Shown here: one piece after another, positions 11,041 through 21,119 of the stretch
Layout: each line of letters opens with the position of its first letter
How positions within the stretch are numbered: position 1 is the first letter of the stretch
Source: Hypsibius dujardini
Taxonomy: Eukaryota; Tardigrada; Eutardigrada; Parachela; Hypsibiidae
Assembly (NCBI GenBank): GCA_001579985.1
Contig: LRSR01000221.1
Location: 1-24,730, forward strand
Length of the DNA: 24,730 nt
Direction: 5' to 3'
The notes under the pieces: model-generated
What the model was told of the DNA's origin: nothing
What the model saw: the letters and a program-made list of their open reading frames with translations, nothing else
Databases searched by the model: none
Translations under genes and position numbers: made by a program

Positions 11041-11274
11041 TGCCAAGAAACTACTTGTCCGATTTGTGAAATAGAGCATTATAGCTTCTGCCACTTCGAT
11101 ATCTCGTGTCAGTGGCGACTCAAGGGGGAAGAGGTCCTAACAGTGCCACACTGGAATCTGAAGCTTCTCTTGAGTATTTTTGGCCACGAAGCCCCGCCCT
11201 CAGATGACATTGTGAGGGCTGTCAGTTTGGATAGTCAAAATGATTACGGTTTGAGCGATGAAAATCCACGGTAA
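11041..11274 (+). CDS. Unrecognised Cys-rich open segment without ATG (doubtful exon)
   Basis: A 77-codon open segment runs from just after a stop at 11038 to TAA at 11272-11274. It begins CQETTCPICE and has six Cys within its first 25 residues, then an acidic end (SDDIV...DSQNDYGLSDE). There is no ATG, so it would have to be a spliced exon. I do not recognise the family. It may belong with the Cys-rich frame at 10780-10983, which lies in the same GC-raised patch. Confidence 0.2.
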   Translation, partial: CQETTCPICEIEHYSFCHFDISCQWRLKGEEVLTVPHWNLKLLLSIFGHEAPPSDDIVRAVSLDSQNDYGLSDENPR

Positions 11275-11893
11275 CGTGTACCTATACAACTCATGGAGAT
11301 CCGAACCTCAATCCGCCACTGCTTTGCCATCTTACCATTCAACGGTCACTGTACCGCTTATATTACCCAGTACTCTTTGCACAGTGGATCATGGTATCAT
11401 AGTCAGCCATCTTGATCATATGCTGCACCAACCATCGCACCCTTCCGGCCTATCTAACCCTTACACTATTCGTCGAACCGTATCATACCATTGACCGAGT
11501 CATCTCACCGTCATATACCCTCACTACCACTCGACCCTTCGCTGGGGCCTAGCCGCAACCCTTTATCTTTAGTCCCATTAACAAAACTTCTGTTCATTTT
11601 ATTTCATGTTCCTTTTTCGTACAGCCTTCATTAGTCAGACTATTGTTGTTGGTGTATGTACCGCATGCCAGGACCCTGACTGCAGTACGTACGCACATAT
11701 GTTCGATAAAATTTACGCGGAAAGACTCATAGAAGTATATATATATGAGTGCACGACTGCTGCAACTCTTGGAAAAGGTGTATCGACCGACACATCGACA
11801 ATGGGAGCTTAATCGACGAACTGCAAGTGAAGACCGTTGCTTTGGGTGGGCTCTACACATATAGTTCTAAATAGCAGACTTGCCAATCATCCT

Positions 11894-11936
11894 TTCCACA
11901 CGCGTGTGGAACAAATCAGACGTACGTCTGATTTGT
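11894..11936. repeat. Two adjoining perfect palindromes (18 and 26 bases)
   Basis: TTCCACACGCGTGTGGAA (11894-11911) is directly followed, sharing one base, by a 26-base perfect palindrome at 11911-11936 centred on GACGTACGTC. Both are centred on CpG or ACGT cores. They lie about 260 bases upstream of the copy B start codon. They could be binding sites for dimeric factors or a cruciform; the function is unknown. Confidence 0.85.
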
Positions 11937-12196
11937 GTGTTACACCTTTAATCCAAACTGGATTAGCTCAAGTGTATGCCGGAAACGAGATTGTTCTTAA
12001 TTCGGTTCAACGGTTTTAAAGGACGATTTGAAAGGAACGTAGCTATCGATACGTGCATCACACTACATCCGACTTCTCTGAACCGGCAGACATTTAATTT
12101 GTGCAGAACCATATTTCGCGTAAATCTGAGTCATATGAGACGTTCCTCAGTCAGAAAGGCATATCGTTTGATTTGTTTTCCTCTGGTAACGCAAAA

Positions 12197-15100
12197 ATGC
12201 CCTTTGCTATCTTGTTTTGCACACTTCTCTTTTCGTTGTGGTTCTTTTCGGTGAAAGCGAATATCGCACACGTGGAACGACTTACCGGAAACGGAACCGA
12301 ACAGTCCCCACTCCATATTGAGTTTGTCTCGACGGGATTCTTTGGGTATGACCATCATGAGCCGACCAGTCTGAGTTACAACGCACCAGCCGTCACCACG
12401 GGACTGCAACGTCTGCGGCAGCTCTACCCGCAGCACCGATGGACCTCGACATTCATCACGGATCCGCAGAGTCCGTCGTGTCCGTTCATGCCGGGCAATG
12501 TCTATTTTATGCTGTCGCAATGGTACTATTCGCGGCGGAATAGCAGTCGCTTGAGCATCATTGTAACCCCCGGTACGTAAAATTACATCAATAAATACCA
12601 CGTAAAGAAATATAAACAAAATCGAAATAAATCAAATCAAAATGTATAAATAAAATATCAACAAAGTACAAAATATATACGGCAGAAAAAGTATCTATAT
12701 TCAAACCTTCAAACACAAATATAAAAACTATTCTGATTTTGTTAGTTTTCGTTTTGTTTCCTTCATTTACTAAAATATTCCGTTTTACTTTAACGAAAAG
12801 TAATCGATTCAAATAGCCACACTAACTCCGATTTTTTTATTCGCAATTATATTAGTTTAGTATTTTGTGTAATTTACATATTAACATACTAGACAAAAAT
12901 TGGAAAAAAAAAGCTAAATGAAACTTTCCGTTTACTTTGATCAGCCATTATTGAAACTCCTTATCTAAATACTTGCTTGATTATTTTGTAGCCTGCACTG
13001 AAGGCAGCCCAATGAACGAATTTGCCGGAGCTCACAACATCTTGTTAATCACCAGGTATTCGTTCGTTCAGTCATTCAATAAGGATCCGAAAACGACAGT
13101 GAACAAACGCAATCATTTTCGAACTTGGGACGTCGATTGCGTTAAATTTAGTTGTCCAGAATTTTGATACTTTTAGCGCAGCTGCGGATCTTGAGATTCG
13201 CGATCGACAACGTAGCCCAACGTGGCTGTCCACGACGCCGTTCGCGTCAGCCAACGCCGTGTTCTGCAGCCTCCTCAACAATCTTAACTGGACCACGGTT
13301 TTTGCCAGCCTGGACAGCCAGGAAAAAGTGGTCATGTATCATGCGTATGCATTCATGCGCGTCACAACCAAACTGACCGATTGTGGTGTCCTTTTTACGG
13401 CTTCTAAGACATCTTACTCGGACGACGCATCAGTGCGTCAAACGCTCGGGGAATTCAATTCCAAGAGTCGAGGTATCCCATCTATCCATACCGCCACAAC
13501 CAGAGGCGCGTTTCGAGGACCAGTGGGTGTCAACCCGATCAGCTCCCCTGGGGGCACCTCCTGAGGGTCCAGCAGGGGTCTGAACCCCTGGAGCTGCCAT
13601 TCGATCCAAAATCTAATTCTTCACAAAAAATATGTTTGGGGCTAAAGTAAATAGTACTTAGTAGATCAGTATATGTTTTAAATATAATTTTTTGCTTACA
13701 ATTATTGTGTTTCGTATATTTATTATATTAAGTTATTAACTTTTTCCGTACATCAGCCCAAAATATATTTTTTGCTAAGCATAAAATTTTGGATTGAATG
13801 GCAGTGTCAGGGGTCCAGAACTTGGCTGGACCTCCGGGGGGCGTTCCCCAGGGATTTGCTAGGGTTGTCCCTCCTTGGTAATCCACACGCGCCTCTGACT
13901 CGGATACCAATTAGATTATAGATTACAGTATGTTTTGCCTTTGCACAGTTTTCCTCTATTTCGGACAACCTCTAGGTCTGCGGATCCTCTTGGTAATAAT
14001 TCTCCAAAATTATTATCACGACTTCTAATAGGTGTATGTGCCAAATGAGCGAACAAAGTATTGTTATAATTTCAGCTTGCCGCCACAGAGTTAGGCATGA
14101 CAAAAGGCGACCATGTGGGTACTTATGCACGTTACACGATTTTTGGCTGAAAAATGCTACAGTACCAGAGGCGTAAGGGGGGGGCAACGGAACAAATCCG
14201 GCTTTTTAATTAAACAAATCAATCTGGCGGGTGTGGCAAAATTTAGTTTAATGTTTTATTTTTGAAAGGTAATTTCTCCTTTATTATTATTAAATTAAAC
14301 GTGTTTTTTTAGTATGTTATAAAATATAAAATATAAAATTTCTGAATTAATCGTAAGCAAAATTTGCTGGGAACGGGGCAAGGTTCCCCCCCCCCTTTTT
14401 CGGAAAGTTCTTTACACATCTGGCAGTACCGTATGAGTTATATCATTGGTGGATTTGAGGATTTTAAGCTGAGTTTACGTTGATGTAACCTTTAGGCTTA
14501 CCTGGCTGTAGTTCCGTGGTCATCTCCTGCGTTCGGCTACTTTACGTGGCAATTAAACGCCGATGATGATGAGGTATGGATATGATGAACTAAAACTGGG
14601 TCAGAACATGTTTTGGGGCCGGAAATGATCGCGAACTGAATCATGATCGGTACGAGTTTCCGAGTCAGACGACGACGATGAGCTGTTTGACCCGGATGCA
14701 CCCTGGTTTTTGCAGAAGGTCAAAGAGGCTTATCGGTCGGTACTGCTGCTCTCATTAGTGGACGAGGAGCAGTACGGATCACAATCCGTCCGGAATCTCG
14801 CACAGGAGTGGGTCAACATCTCCCGAACTGCTTACAACAATACGGAACTGCCCAGCGAACTAGTATGTAGTAGCACCGACCAATCGGAAGTAGCGGGGGG
14901 GGGGTGGGGTAGTGCAGCAAAGGATTAAAGTCAATTACGGTTCATTGCCAAACTACCCCCTTCTCGCGTGTCAAGGGTGAAGATGCGTTCTTATACGCAA
15001 ACGTTCTCACAACAACAAAGTCTGTTCCCTCTGAGCAGAATATAGATAATTATTTCTAATACAAACAGAGATTGTTTGTTTGAACACCGCAAACAAAATA

Positions 15101-16333
15101 TGTTCGTCTGATTACGAACAACGATTGTTCTTTCTAATACAAACAAGTATTATTCGTTCGAACATCACGAACGAAGTTTCACGGGATTCTTTCTGGCATG
15201 AACAAGTTATTCACCTGATGCAAAATGAACAGAGCTTGTTCCGCCTAAAATTTTGTTAAATACCAACAATATTTGTTCGCTTGAACAGGAACAAAGTTGG
15301 GTCATTCTAGTAGGAGCAAAAGCAATCGGCCTTCGTGCCTATGTTGAACTTTGTTCAGACTTTTTTCGATGCTTGTCAACACGGTCTGCTACTTCACCAT
15401 GCCGTGTCTGTAAAATGCACAACGTAAAATTAAACCACTCCTTTCCAAACAGCCGCTGCCAGTCGTGACCGCAACTCATGCAGCTATGGAATTGGCTGGT
15501 ATTGTACGTAGCAGCGGTTTATTAGTCAACTTTTTCAAGGTCAACTATTTGATTTTCATATTCATTAATTGAGCGGACATTCAATGAGTTTTAGGCAGTA
15601 ATCGAAGCCCTGGCGAGGAATGGAGGACTCGCCGCCGGAGACAACGGAAAAATGTTAGCCGACTCGATTCGCAATCGCACTTACCCGGACCTACAAGCTG
15701 GACTGTGGCGGATGAGCAGCATTGGGGTGGTACTGCATAATATTCAGCTGGCATCCTTCGACTGGGAAGACGGACAGTTAAAGGTAACCAAGACCCAGAC
15801 TGGTTTAAAAGATTGACCTCACATTCAAGGTAATCTCAAATCCAGGTGTTCATGAAAGCGACGGAAATGGACTTACGTGTTCAGGGAAGAGAAACTTATA
15901 TTTGGCGGAAAACGACTTCGAAGCCCATTTGGCATGGGAGAAACGTCCTTCCACCGGCAGTGCCGGTTTGTGGTCTTGACGGAGCCGCCTGTTACTCCGG
16001 TAAAGTCTTTCCATAATTCGTCCCAGCTTGGTTGTAAGATTTTTCTAAAAGAATAACTATTTTCCTGGTATTTTTAGGCAATCATCGTTGGATCGCGCAA
16101 GCTGCCGGAAGTAGTGCGGCTGTGTTAGTGGCATTGACCGGAATAATTGGTGTCTTCGCGCAAAAATTCCAGTAGGTAAATCCATTTCCAAGCATCCGTG
16201 CATAATTGATTTGCAATTCCTCCAATTCCTGTTCATGATTTATAGGGTGCAGCGAGCGGTCTGGTGGATTTTGGAACCGCAAACGCTAAGCACACGAAAC
16301 GGAAAAGCCTCCATCAACGGTTCCCGCGTTTGA
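12197..16333 (+). CDS. Receptor copy B: natriuretic-peptide-receptor-like protein with short tail
   Basis: Twelve exons, matching copy A in order and phase, give 539 residues: 12197-12572, 12992-13055, 13177-13472, 13949-13992, 14076-14114, 14496-14573, 14716-14862, 15453-15503, 15595-15783, 15846-15999, 16078-16171, 16246-16333. ATG 12197 is chosen because it begins a clear signal peptide (MPFAILFCTLLFSLWFFSVK); the frame is open 96 bases further up. Family marks are VSTGFFG, SQWYYSRRN, the ACTEG cysteine, RQRSPTWLSTTPF, VFLYFGQ, IRNRTY, the juxtamembrane PPAVPVCGLDGAAC, and a membrane span at about 493-507. PPxVPxCGxDxxxC is close to the juxtamembrane pattern of natriuretic peptide receptor cyclases. 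The tail is about 32 residues with WWILEP (517-522). The stop falls the same distance after WW as in copy A. It is probably a peptide-binding type I receptor without enzyme domain. Intron 11 must use GTAGGT at 16172; the GTAAAT three bases later would include a stop. Confidence 0.85.
13501..13897. mobile_element. Long-inverted-repeat MITE / foldback element in copy B intron 3
   Basis: About 397 bases with imperfect inverted arms of roughly 150 bases that start CAGAGGCGCG and end CGCGCCTCTG. Shared stretches between the arms include CTGCCATTC(A/G)ATCCAAAAT and a GGTCCAG...GACCCCT segment. The central part is AT-rich. It begins only 28 bases after the exon 3 donor. I see no clear target duplication. 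CAGAGGCG ends recall hAT-type elements, but the family is not certain. Confidence 0.75.
14166..14422. mobile_element. Small hAT-like element (CAGAGGCGTAAGG...)
   Basis: A 257-base segment in copy B intron 5 starts CAGAGGCGTAAGG followed by a G-run and ends in a C-run then TTACACATCTG. The inverted ends agree at 10 of 13. Flanks ACAGTAC and GCAGTAC are an imperfect possible duplication. CAGAGGCG plus a G-run is common in hAT MITEs of invertebrates. The interior is AT-rich and non-coding. Confidence 0.5.
15053..15205 (+). repeat. Two diverged 78-base tandem units with TTGTTCG/CGAACAA words
   Basis: TTTCTAATACAAACA occurs at 15053 and again at 15131. Each is followed by a stretch of alternating ATTGTT/GTTCG and GAACA words. 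Further GAACA/TTGTTC words continue to about 15290. The block lies in copy B intron 7. Confidence 0.6.
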
Positions 16334-16458
16334 CTTTGCCGAGAGATGGCTTGCGCACATATGATGTTGTAAATTTAGATGCTTCGTGGAAAAATCTTGA
16401 AAGGTCAATTATTATCTCCTCCATGCACATAGTATCTGTATTGTTAGATAAAATTTAG
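16321..16458 (+). pseudogene. Possible out-of-frame remnant of a receptor cyclase kinase-homology domain
   Basis: Copy B stops after ...INGSRV. One frame over, the sequence stays open and reads RLTLPRDGLRTYDVV and on to a stop at 16456-16458. In natriuretic receptor cyclases the segment after the W-rich start of the kinase-homology region reads GSRLTLSGRGSNYGSLL (from memory). The GSR-LTL-xRG-x-Y spacing agrees. This suggests the short tail of copy B arose by a frame change in an ancestral cyclase. The match is short and may be chance. Confidence 0.3.
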
Positions 16459-18145
16459 TCACAATTTGGCTTGCGATATTGTCCGTGCTGTTGACGGAAG
16501 AGGTAACTTCGTGCGTTATTCAAATGTCGCATTCAGAATTGGTTTAAACCATTTTATTACTTAGACCTACTTTCGTGATGAATATAAACATTTATTTTGC
16601 CGGAAAAGGCAGATAAAACTTTTTTTGATGGTATAATAAATTTTGAAAGACACAGAACGATTTCATTTATTATTATTAATAAGTATTAATTAGTATATTA
16701 TTTTGACACTGATACATTTTAAATTTAATTTCGAGTCGACTGGCGTTATTCAAATATTTTTCAGATATCAGAGGGCGACTTTAAACTTCTTTGGATGATG
16801 CCAGTCGAGTCCAAAGTAAATTTGGAATGTAATAGTCTCAAAACAAATATATTTAATGTAGTTCTAAAAATCACTATTTCTACAGTAAACATGAAGGAAA
16901 ATGGAATATTCCTGTGTTTCCCCAACTTTGAATTACCAGCAAAAACATTTTGCCCGACGTTAGAGAGATGATAACGGGTGACGGGTGAGTGCGACGCGAA
17001 GTGAGAGTAGGTTTCAATGACTGGCCCATAGCTCAACCCTTTACTTCCGAAAGTATTGCGCTAGTGTAAGTTGACGCAAATTCAGTTCTGGATGAGATAT
17101 GGTAAAAAAAAGTTCATTTATTTATATACTGGTACACAGATAGATATATCGGTATACATATAGGGTGGACAGCACTACTGCAATCGATGAACTGTAGGCC
17201 AGAAAAGGGATGACTAAGAATACGCTTTGTACTGCCCTTTTATATCAAGGTATCATATGAAATCATATATATATGTATATATAACGATCATATATATATA
17301 TATAACGATATATATATAAGGAAATCATATGAAGGTATGTGTTCCGAGTTTCATTGATCGATTGCAAAATTGAGCCGGAATTGTTGGCGTTTCATTTGCT
17401 GGTAATCAATAATAGAGCTGTCAGAACAGAAAGTCCATTCAACCCTTATTACAACTTATTCCTACCGCGTATTTGACGGTTGACCGAGAATCTGCGCACC
17501 TCTGCCAATCATCATGTGAATTGAATTGACGTATAAACTATTAACGTGTACAGTACATTTCTTTCTGCATATGCAGCTCATGGTATGTAAAGACTCACGC
17601 TATGGCCGATCCTCGTCAAACGTTTAAAGTTCACGTCGATGACTTTCGCAATGAAAGAACTGTGCATCTCACTAGAGAAATGCTGCTTTAATGATGCATC
17701 GACCATCGTTTAACGAGGATCTCAGACATGAATGCTCTTGAGAAAGTTCCCTGCTTATATCGGTTTAGTTCTTTCTTTATCTTATACGCATACCGCGGGC
17801 CTAATTTACATCAGCGAGCAAAGCGTACCGCTTCGAAACTTTAAGCAGGTTAAAATAGACATTAATTACTTTAGCTCGGTTCATGTTTACGGCCACTCGA
17901 ACCGCGGTAACCCAAAGATGATTAAGCAGTAGATTTGAACGGGGACTCTTCTTCCACCAGCAGGGTCACCCAGGCCCATGGTAGGCCAATAATATCCGTT
18001 GTATAAACCCATCAAGCTCCGCATTTACATGCAGTAGACCGTCTACGTTAATAATTTTTTTCCTCTTCTTTAATTGATCTCATGTGAGTTGGCTTAGTTT
18101 TGGCAGGCATAGATATGCATATAATGCTTTAATAGATAGATTCCG
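16334..18145. other. Spacer between receptor copies B and C
   Basis: AATAAA at 16635-16640 may end the copy B transcript. No recognised gene follows. A patch of mixed GC at about 17590-17940 holds short open frames (a 29-residue frame from ATG 17602, MADPRQTFKVHVDDFRNERT and onward, and a 66-codon frame at 17732-17932). They lack recognisable domains and I do not claim them as genes. A minus-strand frame at 16761-17036 is also unrecognised. Confidence 0.4.
17252..17334. repeat. (AT)n microsatellite with duplicated flank
   Basis: Three AT runs are separated by AACGATCAT/AACGATAT, with GAAATCATAT present on both sides. It is low-complexity sequence in the spacer between copies B and C. Confidence 0.85.
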
Positions 18146-18149
18146 TTAA

Positions 18150-18727
18150 CCCTCTGGTTGCCGGGTGTTTTAGGTATACGGGTAGTGCTGGGTCAGCCAA
18201 AGTTGGCTTAAATAGGGAAAGTACCTAACTTGTATGGTTAACCTGACAAGGGTTCATTTGGCACTTTCCCAGCTCGGTTAATGCCGTACCGCCAGACGGC
18301 GCTGTTGCGCCTCCACACAGCAACCTGACAACAGCTGACATTTTGCCAATAGGGAATCAAAACATCTTCCTAGTGAGTTCAGTTTTTTCATTCCGCTCTC
18401 GATTGCTTGTTTATTTCATTTTCAACTGGATTTTATCGTTATGGTCGTTGGCTAGGACCCTTTTTAATTTCGAAGCCCGGGATTTTTTTTTCAGCACGCA
18501 CCGCAAGTTAGTATACATGCCATTTAAGTTTAAGCCAAGTTTGGCTTAATGAGTTCTCACCACTTCCGAAAGTTTTTTTCAAAAGTTTTTTTTACTTTAT
18601 ATTTTATTTTACGATTCTGTTAGAGGATCAAAACAAAAAACCGTATCAAAAAAGTGCAAATGCTCGATGAGCAAATGGAGTTTGAAGGAAGAATTAAGCC
18701 AGTGTAAGCTGACCGGCACTCAGAGGG
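18150..18727. mobile_element. Non-autonomous piggyBac-like element, TTAA-flanked, upstream of copy C
   Basis: A 578-base segment is flanked by TTAA at 18146-18149 and 18728-18731. The ends read CCCTCTGGTTGCCGG and, inverted, CCCTCTGAGTGCCGG (13 of 15). Inside, AAGTTGGCTTAAAT near the left end and TTTAAGCCAAGTTTGGCTTA near 18527 form a second inverted pair. There is no transposase. Its right edge lies 9 bases before the apparent start codon of receptor copy C, so it separates that gene from its old promoter. Confidence 0.8.
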
Positions 18728-19198
18728 TTAATCTGCAGAAATGCCTCTTACTTCTTATATACTTCTATGGCCGTGATTGTTTTGGGGGAAATCAAACGGT
18801 GCAGGCACTGAAAGACTACACACTGCCCCAATGGGCAATTCCTCCCTACACATGGAGTTTATCGCGACGGGATTTTTGGGTTTGATCGACATGAGCCGAC
18901 CAGTTTGAGTTACAACGCGCCAGCCATTACCACGGGAGTGCAGCGTTTGCGGGACCTCTACCCGCAACACCGGTGGACCTCGACATATATAACGGATCCA
19001 CGGAGTTCGTCGTGTCCTCTTATGCCGGATTATTTTTATTTTATGCTGGCACAGTGGTACTATTCCCAGCGGAACACAAGTCGGCTGAGTATCGTCGTTA
19101 CTCCCGTTGTGCAAAGTCTCTAACATTTGTGAGCTGCCACTCAGCTCCAAAGTTTCAATGGACAGATCAATGATTAATCCGCTTATGCGCTCATTTAT

Positions 19199-19370
19199 TG
19201 CTATTTAGTTTAGTGTAGTTCATTGTAAATTGTTTTAAGTCTTACAAAGTGTGCTATTTATTTATGATCGTTCATTGTTCATTTTTTTAAGTTATACTTA
19301 CCTTGCTATTTACTTCATTATGGAGCATTGTCAATTTTTTTAAGTCTTACTAACCTTGCTTCAAGTCTCG
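19199..19370 (+). repeat. Three tandem ~52-base units
   Basis: Words TTCATTGT, TTTTTTAAGTCTTAC and CTTGCTATTTA recur at a spacing of 52-53 bases (CATTGT at 19221, 19273, 19326). They lie in what was intron 1 of pseudogene C. Confidence 0.7.
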
Positions 19371-20223
19371 ACTTAAGGGTGCTGTTACTATTACGCAGCA
19401 TGCATTGAAGGAAACCCTTTGAAGAACATTAAGGCCACAACGTGCTAATGATCACTAGTTGAACTATTATACGAGGAATACATCAAACGGAAAGGGAATA
19501 GTTTCAAACTCTAATCCGGAATAACATGCGTTTATTTTGTAACATAGTCCGATATTGGGGTTAAACAAAAAATTAGTATTTCACGGTTCACCGGTCTGGT
19601 CCCAAGATCTCTTTCGGGTGGAAGTACAAGGTTTGGAAACTACTGCTACGATTAATTACGTTTTCCTTCGCATTTTCCTCATTGTACAACCAATTTTGAG
19701 AGCACATTAAAATATACATTTCTAGGCATTATTCTATAGTCAACGTTAATTTACAATGAACTGTCGACAGGCGAATTTAAAGGTTAAGGGCAGAGCTACA
19801 CCTGCTTGCTATCTGGAGGCCAGAATCTCAGCATGGGCTTATTCGCTTTTCTAATATACTTGTAGTTCCGCCTTTTGATCTTTAAGACAATCTTCTATAA
19901 ACTATCCTCCATCGATTTTGAAGTCAACCTGAGGAATTGCATAGATGAGACCAACGTAATTTTTTAAATCTGCTCCTATTCAGGGAAAGCCAAGGAAAGG
20001 GTACTGTTACCTGGGAGCCTTGAAAATTTGCCAAAACAGGAATCTTAGGATCACACCAATGTAATGATTTTTCTTGTTTTAACCGATATCGAACCAGGTC
20101 ATAATATGAGTACCGCTATAGTCTCCCCCGTAAAACCCCTTCCACTATTGTCATTCTTTTCACCCCCTCCCATTTTCCCAAATAAAATAGCATCTATAAA
20201 ATAAAATTAATATAATAAAATAA

Positions 20224-20466
20224 CTTATCAAATTATTTAATACAATCAGCTGGGAGTCTCACTTTGTTAAGGATGATATTGCAACAGACTTTAACCGATC
20301 TTCTCCTTCTTCGAAAATGCATAAATACATTGCCAATACATTTCAGTTGAAAACATTTGAAATGAGTGAAGACCCTGGCAAGAAGATCCGAATGTATTAC
20401 GACGAATTCGAATTTTCGAACGATCAAATGTTATATAACCAGAAATATATCCTACTACTTCGTTAA
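20224..20466 (+). other. Open segment of 80 codons, unrecognised (doubtful)
   Basis: The forward frame is open from 20224 to TAA at 20464-20466, with its first ATG at about 20317. It reads KTFEMSEDPGKKIRMYYDEF near the middle, which has protein-like composition. I do not recognise it. Two minus-strand frames of 64-70 codons overlap it, so openness here may mean little. It lies in the segment that replaced exons 3-6 of pseudogene C. Confidence 0.15.
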
Positions 20467-20719
20467 ACACAATTGTACCGATCTTTGAAACCGCCAAAGA
20501 CAAACGAATCAGATGCTACATTCAGAACGTAAAACCAAAACTATTTTGGTGATTCTTATTTTACTTTCCGCTTATCCAAAATTTAAGTGGCAAAATACTG
20601 TGCACACAAGTGCCAGTTATATCAATGATCAATCAATACAATTTGAGAAAGGGGTGTCATTATCAAAAGGGGGTGCGAAAGAGGGTGGCTCTACTATATA
20701 TATATACCTTTATATATAG

Positions 20720-21064
20720 GGTTTTTGTTTTAAGCTGCGGGATGGAGTAAGGATCCAGACGGAAGGCGATATATTTCATTTTCCGCACGGTTTCAGCGCA
20801 GCGCGCAGAAGGCAGATTCTGGGTTTCCAGCCGTTTCACGGGTTTGATGATGCCTTGCTGCTACAAATTCCTTGATGATTCCTTGATGACGCGTTTTACA
20901 GTGGCTTTACTTGCCGTCATGCCAAGTGCAGAAAGTTTAGACCTGATTTTTAGACCTGATTTTGATATTCCATCAAATGGCTTTCTAAGTCTCAAATTAT
21001 ATTGAGCAGGCATTCGGAGTTTGAACAAAAAATCAGCTGATTGTTTATTGTGCGTGATCATCAC
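20720..21064 (-). pseudogene. Possible Tc1/mariner-type transposase remnant
   Basis: The minus strand from 21064 downward encodes LSALGMTASKATVKRVIKE, which looks like a helix-turn-helix of a Tc1/mariner-type DNA-binding region. The frame stops at 20861, just after a local duplication of CCTTGATGATT. Beyond it the same frame stays open to about 20710 without a recognisable catalytic domain. Only an N-terminal part would be present, so the element is dead. The family assignment rests on one short motif. Confidence 0.3.
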
Positions 21065-21090
21065 ACTTGCACACCGGCTTCATTGAATGA

Positions 21091-21119
21091 ATTGCAACAC
21101 ACACGGCGTGTGTTGCAAT
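21091..21119. repeat. 12-base perfect hairpin ATTGCAACACAC
   Basis: Arms ATTGCAACACAC and GTGTGTTGCAAT flank the loop ACGGC, inside pseudogene C upstream of its exon 7 relic. The function is unknown; it may be an end of an unrecognised element. Confidence 0.8.

Larger units (their letters stand above)
10598..12196. other. Spacer between receptor copies A and B
   Basis: The first 170 bases are probably the copy A 3' UTR, ending at AATAAA (10762-10767). From about 10780 to 11280 GC rises and open, Cys-rich frames appear (listed separately). The rest to 12196 shows no gene I trust; several 60-90 codon frames on both strands around 11258-12019 have no recognisable product. The last few hundred bases should contain the copy B promoter and 5' UTR. 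Confidence 0.4.

Noticed and set aside
12131-12619. Long minus-strand open frame (162 codons) antisense to copy B exon 1, with similar ones opposite copy C (18755-19150) and copy D (23784-24182)
   Set aside because: They recur because exon 1 itself is conserved and its codon pattern keeps one antisense frame open. The forward frame has the signal peptide, family motifs and phase-matched splice sites.
12588-12812. 74-codon minus-strand frame in copy B intron 1
   Set aside because: It is AT-rich low-complexity sequence with Phe/Ile/Tyr-heavy translation and no start context.
14663-14715. In-frame acidic extension upstream of copy B exon 7 (SDDDDELFDPDAPW)
   Set aside because: Copies A and C both start this exon at the later acceptor, and copy A has a stop upstream. 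It remains a possible alternative acceptor in copy B only.
16761-17036. 91-codon minus-strand frame after copy B
   Set aside because: No domain, signal or splice context that I recognise; length is within chance for this composition.
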